The notes: generated by a model from the letters alone, not told the origin. DNA of 64,000 nt from Phlegmacium glaucopus (GCA_015039465.1 MU130541.1:429687-493686); one strand, 5' to 3'. Positions 1-10,856 are shown, numbered from the stretch's first letter. Numbers and translations are program-made.

Positions 1-1560
1 ATACACACTTAATCATGATGTGAGTGGGAACATAAGATTGTAAGATGAATAGAGATTCTGTCTGTTTCTGTGTTTTAATTTGAGTGAATGGGAGGATGGT
101 TACAATAACAATGTGGGTGGGAAGATAAATCAAGACAGAGAGATGGGGAGGGAATATGGTTAGATGGGTATAGATGAGTGGGGCAGGTAGGTGGTAAGAT
201 GAGGGTACATGGGATGAGAAGATGAGGTTAAAATAAAAATAATATACACACTTAATGTGACAGATAGGTGAATGGGAACATAAGAAAATGTCAGATAAAT
301 TGAGAATAAAAAACAAGATTGGAAGATGAATAGAGTTATTTTGAGTGGTTAGAATAACAATGTGAGTGGGAAGATAAATCAAGACAGAGAGATGGATGGA
401 GATGGGAATATGGTTAGATGGGTATAAATGAGTGGGGCAGAAATGAGGCTTCTCTGTTTTGTATTGGAATACTGTACTAGGTGGTAAGATGAGGGTTCTA
501 TGTTGTGTGATGGATTACTGTATTTGATACAAATTAGAAAATGGTAAAAATATGAGATAAATTGAATTAAATTAAATTAAGTTGAGTGTGATGGATTAAA
601 TATTTGATACAATTTAGAAATTGAGAAAAATGTAAATGAGGTGAAAGTTCAATGTTTAAAAGATACATTCAATGATACCATACAGGGTATTTGAGTAAAA
701 GTGAGAACTAATTATTTCTGGAAGTGGAAATAAAATTGGAAGAGAAAAACAAAGCTCAAGGGATCTTATGGAAGATGTTCTGTGTGTGTTCATGTGACAG
801 ATAAGTGAGTGGAGATGAATTGAGAATAAAAAAGAACATTGGAACATGAATAGAGTTTCTGTGTTTTAATTTGAGTGAAGATGGGAATATGGTTGGATGG
901 GTATAAATGAGTGGAGCAGGTAGGTGGTAAAATGAGGGTTCTCTGTTTTGTATTACTATGAGAATTTTGAAAATGAAAAATTGAGATAAATTGAATTAAA
1001 TTAAATTAAGCTGGATGCGATGGATTAAAGATTTGATGATTTAGGATGTGTGGAACTATTATTAATCCAGCTACAATTTTGAAGTTGAGAAAATATAAAT
1101 GAGGTTCAAGTTCAATGTATAGTAGATACATTCAATATGCATACAGGGTATGACAAGAGTGTATTTGAGTAAAGAGTAAGAAGTAATTATTTCTGAAAGG
1201 GTAGGGTGGAAGTGGAAATAAAATTGGGAGAGAAAACAAAGCTCAAAGGATGTTATGGAAGATGTTCTGTGTGTGTTCATGATTTGGATCTAGACCATTT
1301 GATGAAATGAGGAAAATGAAAAATGAAGAATATTAGTATGATGTTTCATGGCAGAGAAGGATTTATAAAAATAGGTTTAGGGAGTATAAAATGAAATATA
1401 CTTTGAATTGTGTAACTGCAGGGAACTCTGGATTTTGTGTTAAGCTCAATGTGTAGACGACTATGGTTTGTAATGGGATGTCCTCATAGATTTGTAGACA
1501 TGTGGATTTTTTGATGTTGTGATGGTGTGATTGGTGGATGTTCATACTCTCAGATGGTCA
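1..1560. repeat. AT-rich, internally duplicated low-complexity region
   Basis: No convincing gene. The stretch is purine-rich on the + strand and made of degenerate duplicated blocks. A block around 690-793 (a growing 'agctcaaggga...gatgttctgtgtgtgttcatg' stretch) returns at about 1168-1281, an offset near 480 bp. Blocks near 1-190 return near 240-440. Several runs of aattaaatt type occur. The short minus-strand open frames here are products of the duplicated low-complexity sequence and are similar to each other for that reason. Confidence 0.6.
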
Positions 1561-1685
1561 TCAGGGTCTACTATTGGGATATCAGACTTCCTCTACTATT
1601 GGGATTTGAAACTGAGTCTACCATTAAAATTTGAAACTGAGTCTACCATTAGGATTTTCAACTGAGTCCACTGTTGTGATGCAGC
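1560..1685. repeat. Short imperfect tandem repeat, unit about 26 bp
   Basis: About five degenerate copies of a unit reading approximately 'tctaccattgggatttgaaa' followed by 'ctgag', starting near 1568, 1594, 1616, 1643 and 1670. A GC-rich patch (about 1685-1790, with a small hairpin of cggag/ccccc type) follows directly. It lies just upstream of the first F-box gene and shows no homology to the upstream region of its paralogue at 10.8 kb. Confidence 0.6.
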
Positions 1686-1833
1686 CAGGGGTCCAGGGGG
1701 CGGAGCCCCCGGCAAGCCCTGAATCTGTGCTGGAGGCCGGCAAAGCGGAGCAGCGCCGTGCCAAAGGCACGGGTTCATGGCTTGTGAAAGAGAGCCAAGT
1801 TCAAGTCTATGCTGATGAGTCAGTGATTACGTA

Positions 1834-3116
1834 ATGTTGTACCAGGAACTCATTGACTTGATCATTGATCATCTCGCTGACTTGGGACACCAATGTCCAA
1901 TCGTCAATTGTTCCTTTTGTCAACGCTCTCAGCAGCATATATTCGAGTCCATCGTTATCAAAGGCGATCTCCAAACTCGAGTCCAAAACTTATTCACAAT
2001 CATACAGCACAATCCCGATATCGCACGCTACATCCAAGAACTCACTTTAGAATGTACCGGCTTTGAATATTCATGGATTGGCGGGAACCCATTGTTCACC
2101 GTTGTCATGGATAACATAGTATCTGCCACTTCCAACAAGCCACTTCGCAAGTTGACAATAAGAGCAGATGCGGATGTAGGCGGGGGTTATGAGACTCTGA
2201 TGTTCGAAGATCCAAAGCCGCTGTTGGATCATTTCTTCATGCCGTTCATCTCTCCATTCATAACCTCGTTAACTCTCGAGCGACTCAAGAATGTACCCAT
2301 TGAAGTTGTTGAAAGCTGTATCCATTTAACACACCTCGAGTTACTACATGTGGAGTTGGGGGAACGAAGGAACTCTCAATCACATCATCGTCTTAAACTT
2401 CAACACCTCGTACATCGTCTTTCAGGATCAGCATTGGAAGAGCTGCTCAATGCGTCATCATCATTGGACTTGTCTCATCTCAAGTCTTTTGTTGTTTATA
2501 CAGACACATTATGGGATCTCGAATTTGAAAACCAGATCATTGATCTCTCCCGCCAGTCTCTGGAAGAGATTTATCTCATTACCATGCAAACTTCTGGTAA
2601 GTGCCAGCTTTTACAGCAAGGACAGGTTGCTAATCATAAAAACATTTAATAGCGAACACAGTATTTCATGGTGTTGTTAATCTTCATGATTCACCCCGTT
2701 TACGCCTACTACATGCCCATGTCTTATTTCCTGAAAACCGGCTTAGATCCATCTGTGCAACTCTCTCAACTATCCGTTCCAGATCATTGGAAAGCTTGTT
2801 CATTGATGCTAAAGTAGCCTTCTGCTGCAATTGCGCCCCGGAAGTCGTGTTCAATGCCAATTGGTCCACCTTTTGCTCACAAGTCACAAGAGTTATGTCC
2901 AGTGGCGAGGAAGGAGGCGGGTCCAGGTTTGAATTTAAGATGACATATGTGTACAGGAATTTTTCTGGCATGGATATGGACACACATAGACGCTATCTAC
3001 ACGATCGTTGCCGGTCGATTATAACACGACTCCGCACAGAAACGCTTAGTTCATTGGAGGAGGATAACAATCCCCGTTTCACAATCGCTCTATCCTATGC
3101 TCTTGAGTACTTATAA
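1834..3116 (+). CDS. F-box-type protein, copy 1
   Basis: Model join(1834..2596,2653..3116), 408 aa, one 56-bp intron (gtaagt...tag). The N-terminus (LIDLIIDHLAD followed by an SRSF-like motif and an HIFESIVI stretch) resembles the F-box of the large agaricomycete F-box families, which act as substrate receptors of SCF ubiquitin ligases. The remainder contains leucine-rich segments (ITSLTLERL, LTHLELLHV) suggesting irregular LRR-like repeats. An in-frame stop at 1816-1818 limits the start to 1834. The paralogue at 10857-12196 has the same intron at the same place, and similarity continues into the 3' flank. Compared with that copy, several F-box positions differ (SRSFRRRS became NCSFCQRS), so this copy may be drifting. 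The target is unknown. F-box assignment is by motif resemblance only. Confidence 0.65.
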
Positions 3117-3628
3117 AATATTTTCCTGATTTATAATTTTATATGTTATGACATTGCATAAAATATGTGTTGTCCACCGAGGAAGGAGTTTTGACTAATA
3201 ATTAAATATCAGGAAGACGAAATCATTAATTGGAATCTTCAGGTTCAATCCATCTCGATCGAATCATTTCAGATGGGTTACCAAACTTTTGATGTCTCCA
3301 CAAACAAGGTTGCCGGGACTAAGGGGGTCCCGGTTCAACAGTCATATGTATTGGGTAAAGGATAATAATCTTCAACGAGGATATCTTCTGCCGCGCATAG
3401 GAGGGGACAGAAAATCTGTCGTTGAAGAAGAATATTGATCGATTCGAAGTTGCCATCACAGTGGTCACAACAGGTCTATGATGTACGTCCTCAATATTCC
3501 GAGTTCTCAGTATTGAGAACTCGGTCTTTACAACCTGGGCCCGCAAAACGAACGGGTTGGCATCTATTCGTGCGGGTTTAGCCGGTCGGGATTCGAATTC
3601 GGACTTATCTGCAATCTGATCGTATTTA
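3117..3628. other. 3' flank of F-box copy 1, duplicated downstream of copy 2
   Basis: Non-coding. Blocks such as the 'gatgtctccacaaacaagg' segment near 3290 and 'gtattgggtaaaggataata' near 3349 recur near 12361 and 12407 downstream of the second F-box gene, and the latter again near 12671, so the duplication exceeded the coding region. A perfect 11-bp inverted repeat with 4-bp loop lies at 3499-3524. The flank is cut at 3629 by the Tc1-type element. Confidence 0.6.
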
Positions 3629-3705
3629 CAGCAGTTTCCTAATATAATGTCAATCGTGTTTTTTTTCGCAGGGCTTGGAACTCCTAAAATGGAAAAGTCC
3701 CAAAA
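3629..3705 (+). repeat. Left terminal inverted repeat of the Tc1-type element
   Basis: Begins CAGCAGTTTCCTAATATAAT. The first 25 bp are identical to the reverse complement of the right end (starting at 6960). Similarity then continues with mismatches for about 75 bp, including a poly-T tract and an 'aaaatggaa...gtcccaaaa' segment. Confidence 0.9.
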
Positions 3706-3800
3706 CGGTAACGCACGGCGGCACATCGCGCAGCTTGACTCGTTAGGTTCAGCGTACTTATACCTACCTAGCTTTATTTTGTACCAACCATTATACTACC

Positions 3801-5580
3801 ATGGGCAATAGAAAGCCCCAAAACTCATTTACCAACTTGAAGTCCTTTTTGGCCGGAATTCATCAAGAAACTAATCAGCAAGGTAGGTTTTTACTCTCTT
3901 TTGTGGATTGGAAAATCAATACTGAGCACTCCGTGGATAAAAAAGCCACTGGTACCTTCCAGTTTGTAAATAATACCCCTGATACAATGGCTATCGAGCA
4001 TTACAAGGAGCAGCATTCAAAGAAGAGGAAACCAGACCAATCAGAAGAGGACTCGGAAGGGTCAGAGAGTGAAGATGATGAAAGACCAGAAGAGACACCG
4101 CTCAGTCTGTCCAAATATTTCTCATACTGATACCTTAGCTTACATAGAAGGCTTTACAGTCAAGAAATCCAAAAGACTTCAAAAAAAGAAAAAACCAGCT
4201 GAAGTTCAGAACAGTGACCATGAAATTTCAGAGCCTGAAAACGACCTACTGGTTACAGTCTATGTTCATATCATTACTCCTGCCCTCCACCCAAAGTCCA
4301 AGGAGACTGTCACGAAGAAAGGGCCTTTTTTTATCAATATCGAGGACCAGACACACCCCAGATTGATTATACAACTTGCAAAGACAATCGGGTGCCTCTC
4401 TTCTTCAATCAAGCCTGAAAAACTTGAATGGAAACTTGAGACACCAAAGAACGATCCATGGAAACCACTTGGTGACATTGCAGGCTTCAAGGCTATGATA
4501 AAAGTTCTCAAGGAGAAGAAGAGGAATCCGAAGCTTCAGAGTTTTGCAGTTATAATCAGTACTCCCCGAGTTCGGTTGATAGAGGTATGTTCTTCAAGGT
4601 TCAACTTGATAATTGACCTTTGTCTTACAAAATTTGGGTGGAAGGGTCAGACGGAAATGGACCACTATGAGGAGGATCCTGGGCTCATTGGAAATTCTAT
4701 CCGTGCACAAAAGGTGGGCCTTGATGATTTGAACCGTTAGAATATGTCTTTCCTAATGCATGACAAAGGAAAATTTATCATGCTCAACTTCACATGAGGC
4801 TGATGAGCTTTGAGCGTTATATCCCATTGGCAATGATCCCCGATTCCCAACATTACGAATATATGAAAAGGATGGAGCTGAATGATCTTCGTATCCAGAT
4901 CTGGGCTAAGAAAATTGTTTGTTGGATATCTATCTGCAGTGAATACTATTATGATCTCACTCTTTCTGTAGCAAGATGGGGAGACCACAACCTTGGAGCC
5001 ACCAATGTCAGTAGCCTTTTCAGAGCAGCATCGCATCAAACGGATTCCTGTGGTTGTTGAGGTCCCAGGCAGTGCTGGACTAGCCAATAGTAGCCTGCAA
5101 AACACTTCCCCATCTTTTCAGTCTCCATCTGGCTTCCCTTTCCCACCGTACGCGTACCCATTCTTTATGCCTGGAGTTCCCAGTTATCCAGGGTTTCCCT
5201 CGCCACTCCAAAACTCAATTTGCCAGAACTTTCCGGGTCACCCCTCAGCACCACAGCCAATTTGGCAGACTGCTTCCATACAAGCAGCTTCAAATACTCA
5301 TGTTGCAGTAGCTGCATCACCAATGTCTCCTCAAAAGTCTCCCCAACAGATAAAGATGCCTCGGCCATGCTCATTGGATGAATTCTGTCAACGGTATGAC
5401 CTAACGTCCCGCGATCAAGCTCGGCTGGACAAACTCGAGGTTATTCCAGGTGACCGGGGGGTTGAAAAGCTGAGTGAAAAGGCATGGTTGGATGTTGGGT
5501 TTACTGAGTTGTCTTGGGGCCGCTTTCTTGAATCTCATCGCAGTTTTGTGAGTGATGTCAAAAACGGTGCTTGGGTCTAG
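3801..5580 (+). CDS. Passenger protein of the Tc1-type element, unknown function
   Basis: Several exons (open stretches 3801-about 4110, about 4110-4580, about 4730-4980 and about 4990-5580). Exact junctions are not resolved. The start at 3801 is the first ATG inside the left TIR. The N-terminal part (to about residue 100) is charged, with KKRKPD and an acidic EEDSEGSESEDDE run resembling a nuclear-localised linker. A central globular part contains VTVYVHIITPA, KGPFFINI and a W-rich KLEWKLETPK segment. A proline-rich spacer follows (about 5090-5330). The C-terminus from about 5355 (LDEFCQRYDL ... AWLDVGFTELSWGRFL) has the length and pattern of a small helical SAM-like or five-helix domain. 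I do not recognise an enzyme. It lies tail-to-tail with the transposase inside the TIRs. A role in transposition or host interaction is inference only. Its exon 1/2 frame change may reflect an intron I could not place or a frameshift. Confidence 0.6.
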
Positions 5581-5662
5581 ATTCTTTTTTGATCATCATA
5601 AACTACACTTTATCATTACTCCCATCATCTTATTTTTTTTGTAATGGTCATTTCCCACCAGT

Positions 5663-6852
5663 TTACCAGTCAAATATGTATCCTGCATGTCGAAACCATC
5701 CTTTAGCTTGTTCTGCTGTTATACTAGCACATGACTCTACCAGAGCCTGTTCCGGGTCCTCCTCTGCTCGAATCCGTACTCCATCACGTCGCAAGAATGC
5801 TTTTACTGGGTGCCACAAGATATCAGTTTTCGGGGACAGAATATGTCAACAAAGTTGTGATCTCACATGAACTAAATGACTCCTCAATAGGGTTCATATC
5901 TGGCGAATATGGGGGTAGATAGAACAAGAGGCAACCTGGATGCTACACATGAGAAGCGAGTTTGAGGAGGAACACATTGATAAAACCTACCTGCTGCATG
6001 GACAAGGTCTACCAACGCATCATTGTGATGGATCCTACAATTATCTAACACAAGGATGCTTCGTGGAGCTGGCCATGGGTTCATTTCAAATATCTGAAGA
6101 ATAATTACCCATATACCTCTGAGTTGAACAGTAAATACACTTACAACTTGTTCCGCAATGAAATCATAAAATTCATCACTGTCGAATGAGCCTGGGACTG
6201 CCCGAGCCGCAATATACCCACTGGTTGTGATAGCAGCTACGAGTGAGTAGCGTTGCCCTCGTACAAAATTGTCAAAGAACTCTGCCCGTTCCCCTGATAG
6301 TGCTCTTCCATGACGACGAGCAGTGTCATGGTCATTTTTGCTCACTTCATCAACGCAGACAAACTCCTCACCACTGCCACTGGAGTTCTCTCGAATTTGA
6401 GTACAGTATTCAGCCCTCAAAATCTCATCCCTCTCAACTGCAATCTTGTGTAAAAGTTTTCGTGTTAGCCCAGCTTCCACAAGGTTGCGGTGAAGACCTG
6501 AGACTGAGATAATGATGTCATGATGGATGGCAAGCCACCAGACCAGTTCATTGAGGTATGTGTCAGGTGAGTGCTTGTAAATATCCTTCACTGCAGTCAT
6601 GACAGCCCGAACAATAATCCGATGTGGCCCCCGGAGAAGTGATGGGGGTTTTGCAATAGTTCCAAGTTCCAGGAAGATAGCTTGCCAACGATAAAAACTT
6701 CGACTTGATACCCCAAGAGCATAGCAAATGTCATCAGTGTTCCACCCATGGTCATGTAGTTGTAACGCGCATTCTTTGAGATCCTGGCTAATTCGCCGGT
6801 TAACCATGAGTCGAGGCAGTTTGAGTAAACGCCGAAGAGGCGCGTTGCCCAT
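5663..6852 (-). CDS. Tc1/mariner (IS630-type) DDE transposase, DD34E
   Basis: Model complement(join(5663..5805,5867..5935,5991..6093,6145..6852)), 340 aa, three introns of 51-61 bp. A helix-turn-helix part occupies residues about 20-140 (LKECALQLHDHGWNTDDICY and SFYRWQ). The RNase H-like DDE core follows: D168 in CVDEVSKND, D253 in ILVLDNCRIHH, E288 in SPDMNPIEESF. D253 and E288 are separated by 34 residues, the DD34E signature. It ends GYIFDW, as in fungal relatives. Splicing is strongly supported because each intron removal restores the family sequence (PPYSPDMNP, then SSLKAFLRRDG). The length matches the usual 330-350 aa. All catalytic residues are present and no internal stop remains, so it may be functional. 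An alternative start is the Met at residue 16, which begins the MVNRRISQD segment. Confidence 0.9.
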
Positions 6853-6884
6853 TCAACATGATGTAGCGGTTGCGTGATTTTATT

Positions 6885-6960
6885 GCCCATTTTGGGACTG
6901 TTCCATTTTGGGAAGCGCTAGAAAAAAAACCGTGTTTGACATTATATTAGGAAACTGCTG
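6885..6960 (-). repeat. Right terminal inverted repeat of the Tc1-type element
   Basis: Read on the minus strand from 6960, it repeats the left end: 25 identical bases followed by a diverged portion. The flanking TA is at 6961-6962. Confidence 0.9.
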
Positions 6961-7134
6961 TAACCTAATTTAGATATTTACGTTCCGTCTAAAGCCGAAA
7001 CAGAAGACAAGCGATAATCACCATTATTTACAGGAGAAAGCAAAGTTGGTTTTCACTGGAGCTAATTTCTCGTAGTGTACATTGTATTGTACTGTCAAGT
7101 GTGGCAATAAAACTACGTTACAACCTCAAGATAT

Positions 7135-7646
7135 TCATGCTTTTTGTCGCTGATCGATGTGCTTGTCAACTGCCATAAGTTGGCTTCCTTCGTCATCTGA
7201 GAAATCCCTGTATCCAACTCGTCGCTTCAAAGTTGTTTGTATAGCCTGTGGCTCCGATTGCATTCGACTTTTTGATGCTTCAGGCTGGTACATATAATAA
7301 CGAGTAAATGAATGCAATAGATGGCTTTACAATGATATTCTTACCTGGCTAAAATACGGATCCAACAATGTGATTGACCTGAGTACCACGATCATCTTGA
7401 ATTTGTTGTCCTTGAGTGGTACAACAATGAATGAAACCTGGATTTCAACTATGTCTCCGATTCGAAATATTTGTGGCCCTGGGGTCCCAACCCTTGTATA
7501 AGTTGTATTGCATTTATTAGAGTATTTGTTATGTGTCGGATGACCTTATATTTTGGTGCCTTCACTGCTTTTGTGTACCTGATAATATTGTACTTCGTTT
7601 TCTTCGCTGTAGCACTGAGGGCAACATTGGTGATATATCAGACTTA
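7135..7646 (-). pseudogene. 3' part of an older coding sequence, cut by the Harbinger element
   Basis: On the minus strand, coding-like exons can be read: one ending near 7570 (SLIYHQCCPQCYSEENEVQY), one at about 7371-7490 (GPQIFRIGDIVEIQVSF ... LDPYFSQ, ending at a gtaaga donor) and a last exon 7135-7274 (PEASKSRMQSEP ... HIDQRQKA, stop). Such fragments accompany transposable-element genes in agaricomycetes, but I cannot name the family. The first exon runs directly into the TTA target site of the Harbinger element at 7644-7646. On the far side (from 10775) the same frame continues for a few codons (LQFVIDKSL), so the element split this sequence. The upstream part beyond about 10,800 is missing. 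Confidence 0.5.
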
Positions 7647-7674
7647 GAGCTTGTTCGGATGCCGTGTGTGAACG
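7647..7674 (+). repeat. Left TIR of the Harbinger element
   Basis: 28 bp with 25 matches to the reverse complement of the right end. Beyond it, subterminal blocks recur in the same order at both ends to about 120 bp in: TTGCCGAAA, then a GCGGAG...GAAAT segment, then a gTAATCGAT segment. Confidence 0.88.
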
Positions 7675-7845
7675 CGCGCTTGCATGTGTGAGGTCTTGCC
7701 GAAACTTTGGCCGGCGGAGCTCGAAATATATTTGTTGTAATCGATAACTGGCGCTCGATAATCTATGGAACTTGGACGAAAACGACGCATCTGGGTGTCT
7801 GCTCTCACTCTCACTGCGCTCTGTGGGCAAATATCTACTGCTATC

Positions 7846-9116
7846 ATGGCAACAACCCCATCCGACAAGGCTCAATGGAACGATCAAGAAGTATCAGCCT
7901 TACTAGACTTTCTGCTCGAAAAGAAGTCCGAAATCGGTGACGCAGGAATGTTCAAGATGGGGACCTTTAATGCTGCAGCAGCCCACATTACAGGTTATTG
8001 TACTTCGGGTCCAGCAAAGACAGGAAAGATGTGTAAAACCAAATGGCGAGCTGTAAGCATCTCAAATTCACTATCTATTTATGTTTCACTGCTGATATGC
8101 ACCGATTTTGCATCGTTTCAGCTCAAAACTACTTACAGTTCCATCCAGAAGTACCAGGAAACATCCGGTACCCATTGGGATAACAAAACCGGAGCAACAA
8201 TTTCGACACCAGCAGAGGAAAATGTTTGGAATGACTACATTAAAATTAAAGTATTGACTTGTCTACTTCGTATTATTATAGATATTTACTACCGTTAATT
8301 TAGCCAAATGCTCCTATGCGATCCTTTCGCATGAAGGGGTGGGACTTTCTTCCGAAACTTGAGTCAATTCTGCCCATATCTGGTGCAAAAGGCAGGCATG
8401 TTTTTGTTCCATCAGCTACTGGATCCTCGTCGCAAATGGTTGCGAGTGAGTTGGGGATTAGTGATGAGGAAAGAGATGAGTTACCTGATGCTATAAAGGC
8501 TGCTGGAAGTAGTAAATTGGGTGGAGATGCTGGGATTGGTTATGCTCAGGCTGGTGGTGAGACTGGTAGGATTGGTGATGCAAATGATATGGATATCCAC
8601 ACCACCACGCAGTTACCTTCATCTTCCAATAAACGAAAGCATGCTGATTTTCTCAAGACAAGTGCCATTACCTCCACCTCAACAATCTCGTCAATTTCCG
8701 TCGACACTGCAAGTGCGTCCACCGAGTCCGAGCCTGCTAGCAAGAAGCACTCCTCTGACAAAGGCAAACAGCCAGCTAGCAAGTCCTCTTTAAAAACATC
8801 ATCCCTTCCTTCATCCAAACCTTCTTCGAAATCAACCAAAATTTCAAATACTACCATCCTTCACGGCATGCAAGGCACAATGAACCGTGTCACAGAGATT
8901 TTCGAAAAATCTCTCATGCAGCCTCTCGACCCACAGTCTACGATACGAAACGATGCACTGCATTTTTTGCAAACTCGTGAAGACAATCTCAGCCTCGACG
9001 AGAAGACCAACCTAGTCATGATTTTCATGAGGAATCCCATTGCTGCTGAAACATATGTTGCCCTCACTAATGAAGATCTCCGGCACAGTTGGCTTATGAC
9101 TATCTTAGCAGAATAA
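7846..9116 (+). CDS. Myb/SANT-like DNA-binding protein of the Harbinger element
   Basis: Model join(7846..8052,8122..8250,8304..9116), 382 aa. The start at 7846 (MATTPSDKAQW) is preferred over 7765 because the Myb/SANT-like domain begins directly after it. The domain spans residues about 8-125: AQWNDQEVSALLDFL, then ICK-type KMCKTKWRALKTTYS across the first intron, SGTHWDN, and MRSFRMKGWDF across the second intron. A Ser/Thr/Lys-rich low-complexity linker (about residues 150-280) and a helical C-terminus follow. In PIF/Harbinger elements the second gene encodes a Myb-like protein that binds element ends and helps import the transposase. This protein fits that role by domain and by position between the TIRs, opposite the transposase. 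Confidence 0.85.
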
Positions 9117-9236
9117 TGGACATTGATTTTGTAGTGATACTAACGCTGTTTGTATGTTGTATTTGGTACTGTATTTGTATCATCATGCCTATTTCTACCA
9201 GTATGTATATTTTGTGAATCTTATATATGTAAAAGC

Positions 9237-10625
9237 TCAATACAAGTCATCTGCAAGGTCATCTTCATCTTCACTGGCAACTGGCTCATCTGCATTGATT
9301 CCTCTCTCCTCACACTCCCGCCTGTAATCATCCCACATTTCCTGGGCAATCCGATCCCGCTGTCCATCTACTTCTTCATTGTCATATGCAAAGGTAGAGG
9401 TGTCATCCTCATTAAAATGGCCATAACTAAAGTTGTCACCATTTTCTGTTAAAGCATCTTCTTCATCATCAGCATCAGCATCATGGGTACGGATAAAATT
9501 CTGTGTGGCAGCCAATGCTGCAGGGACTCGGGCTTGAATATCCAAGCTGTACTCAGGTGGCAAAAGAAGTATTCTGAAACGCCATTTCAGAACACCAAAT
9601 ATCCGTTCGATAATGTTACAAAGTGAGGCATGACAAAGATTAAATAGCTCTTCTTTGTTTACAGGCCTGTAACTGCCATAAAAGCAACCTGAAGTCTGTT
9701 GATAAATGCAGGGAAATATACCTTACACCTGCTCGCCCCCATTCAGCAAGGTGATACCGTCGGCCACGATAAGGGATCATGAGCTGTGGGCATGTTGGAA
9801 ATCCACCATCTGCAAGATAATACTTTCCATCAGGAATATCCAAATCCTTTGAACGGGCATCCTCATATACCCGTGCATCTGTTGCAGACCCCTCCCAACC
9901 TGTCAAACTGTATACAAATTGGAGATCAAAAGAACAGCCAAAGAGGCAATTTTGGGAGACAAAACCCTTGCGGTTTCGGTGAAAGGCCCGTTCTGATGCA
10001 GGAGGTGCACAATGTATATGGCTACCATCAATAGCACCAAGGGCATCCTTGAAGTAGGGCCAGAATTTGGTATTATTGCGAATCTGAGATGGGACTGGGT
10101 CACTAGCTTTGGGGAGGTGGACGTGTTTGGTATAGAATGGATGTGAGGAAAAAATGTACACCATCTTTCGAAAATAACTAAAGTTGCATCAGAAAAATTC
10201 CAATAAGAAATCAGTTATACTCACCGTGATATAGTTTCATTAGACCTTTGAAATTGTTCTCCCAGGTGCCTGATTGTCAGGCCAGTGACAGCAGCATAAA
10301 GGAAAATAGCAAGTTGTTCTTCAAGAGATACATATTTAGAATTGCTATGGCCCATTTCTCGAAGATCTGAAATGAGTGAAGCAAATGCTTCTCGGCTCAT
10401 GCCAAGCTCACAGCGTATACGGTTGGGATGGCCAGCAAGTAGCTCCATCACCCATCCCTCTCCTGTCAGAATGGATGTGTGGTAGGGTTCCCTGGTCTGC
10501 AATGATTGTAGCACAGCAGCAGTAGCAGTCAGGATAATGCTTAAGAAAAGAACTGCATATTTCTGCAGGCGTCGTCGTATATGTATATGTGCTGCAAGTT
10601 GATGTTGCTCTGGTATAGTGTCCAT
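9237..10625 (-). CDS. PIF/Harbinger DDE transposase (DDE_Tnp_4 type)
   Basis: Model complement(join(9237..9666,9722..10177,10225..10625)), 428 aa, two short introns. An N-terminal helical region precedes an HTH-like segment at residues about 100-133 (SLEEQLAIFLYAAVTG ... FQRSNETIS). The catalytic core has D184 in ALGAIDGSHIHC, D234 in GWEGSATDARVY and E306 in LCNIIERIFGVL, the Harbinger triad, along with the conserved YYLADGGFP and PYRGRRYHLAEW motifs. The C-terminus is acidic (VASEDEDDLADDLY). Intron 2 uses a gtatat donor, which restores GVRPVNKEELFN across the junction. All catalytic residues are intact. Its partner is the SANT protein at 7846-9116. Confidence 0.92.
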
Positions 10626-10743
10626 CAGTAAGATATCTATCTAATCATGTTCGATCGATTACGATAATTTCAAACTCCGCTGGCTGGAATTTCGGCAAAA
10701 CTTACAAATGTCATGTGAAAGATCCTTCACATGCGTTGGCACA

Positions 10744-10771
10744 GGTTCGCACACCGCATCCGAACAAGCTC
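10744..10771 (-). repeat. Right TIR of the Harbinger element
   Basis: Minus-strand reading from 10771 starts GAGCTTGTTCGGATGCGGTG, matching the left end. TTA follows at 10772-10774. Confidence 0.88.
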
Positions 10772-10856
10772 TTAGGGATTTGTCGATCACGAATTGCAGT
10801 GCTGTTTACATAATTTCCCATGTGCAAGGGAACTCGGATCTGCCGTGCTGAAGGCA

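Larger units (their letters stand above)
3629..6960. mobile_element. Tc1/mariner-superfamily DNA transposon with passenger gene
   Basis: A 3,332-bp element bounded by terminal inverted repeats and flanked on both sides by TA (3627-3628 and 6961-6962), the target duplication of Tc1/mariner/IS630 elements. It carries two convergent genes: an unrelated protein of unknown function on + (about 3801-5580) and a DD34E transposase on - (5663-6852). Both terminal repeats are preserved and the spliced transposase frame is open with its catalytic triad, so the element looks recently active. The passenger-plus-transposase arrangement is the unusual feature. Confidence 0.88.
7647..10771. mobile_element. 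PIF/Harbinger two-gene DNA transposon
   Basis: A 3,125-bp element flanked by TTA at 7644-7646 and 10772-10774, the 3-bp TWA target duplication typical of PIF/Harbinger. Terminal repeats begin GAGCTTGTTCGGATGC at both ends. It contains the usual two genes: a Myb/SANT-like DNA-binding protein (+, 7846-9116) and a DDE transposase (-, 9237-10625), convergent with a 120-bp gap. Both reading frames are intact after splicing, suggesting recent insertion. Confidence 0.92.

Noticed and set aside
656..1545. Three similar minus-strand frames starting MNTHRTSSI or similar
   Set aside because: Their similarity is explained by duplication of low-complexity DNA. They are short, without splice signals or domain signatures.
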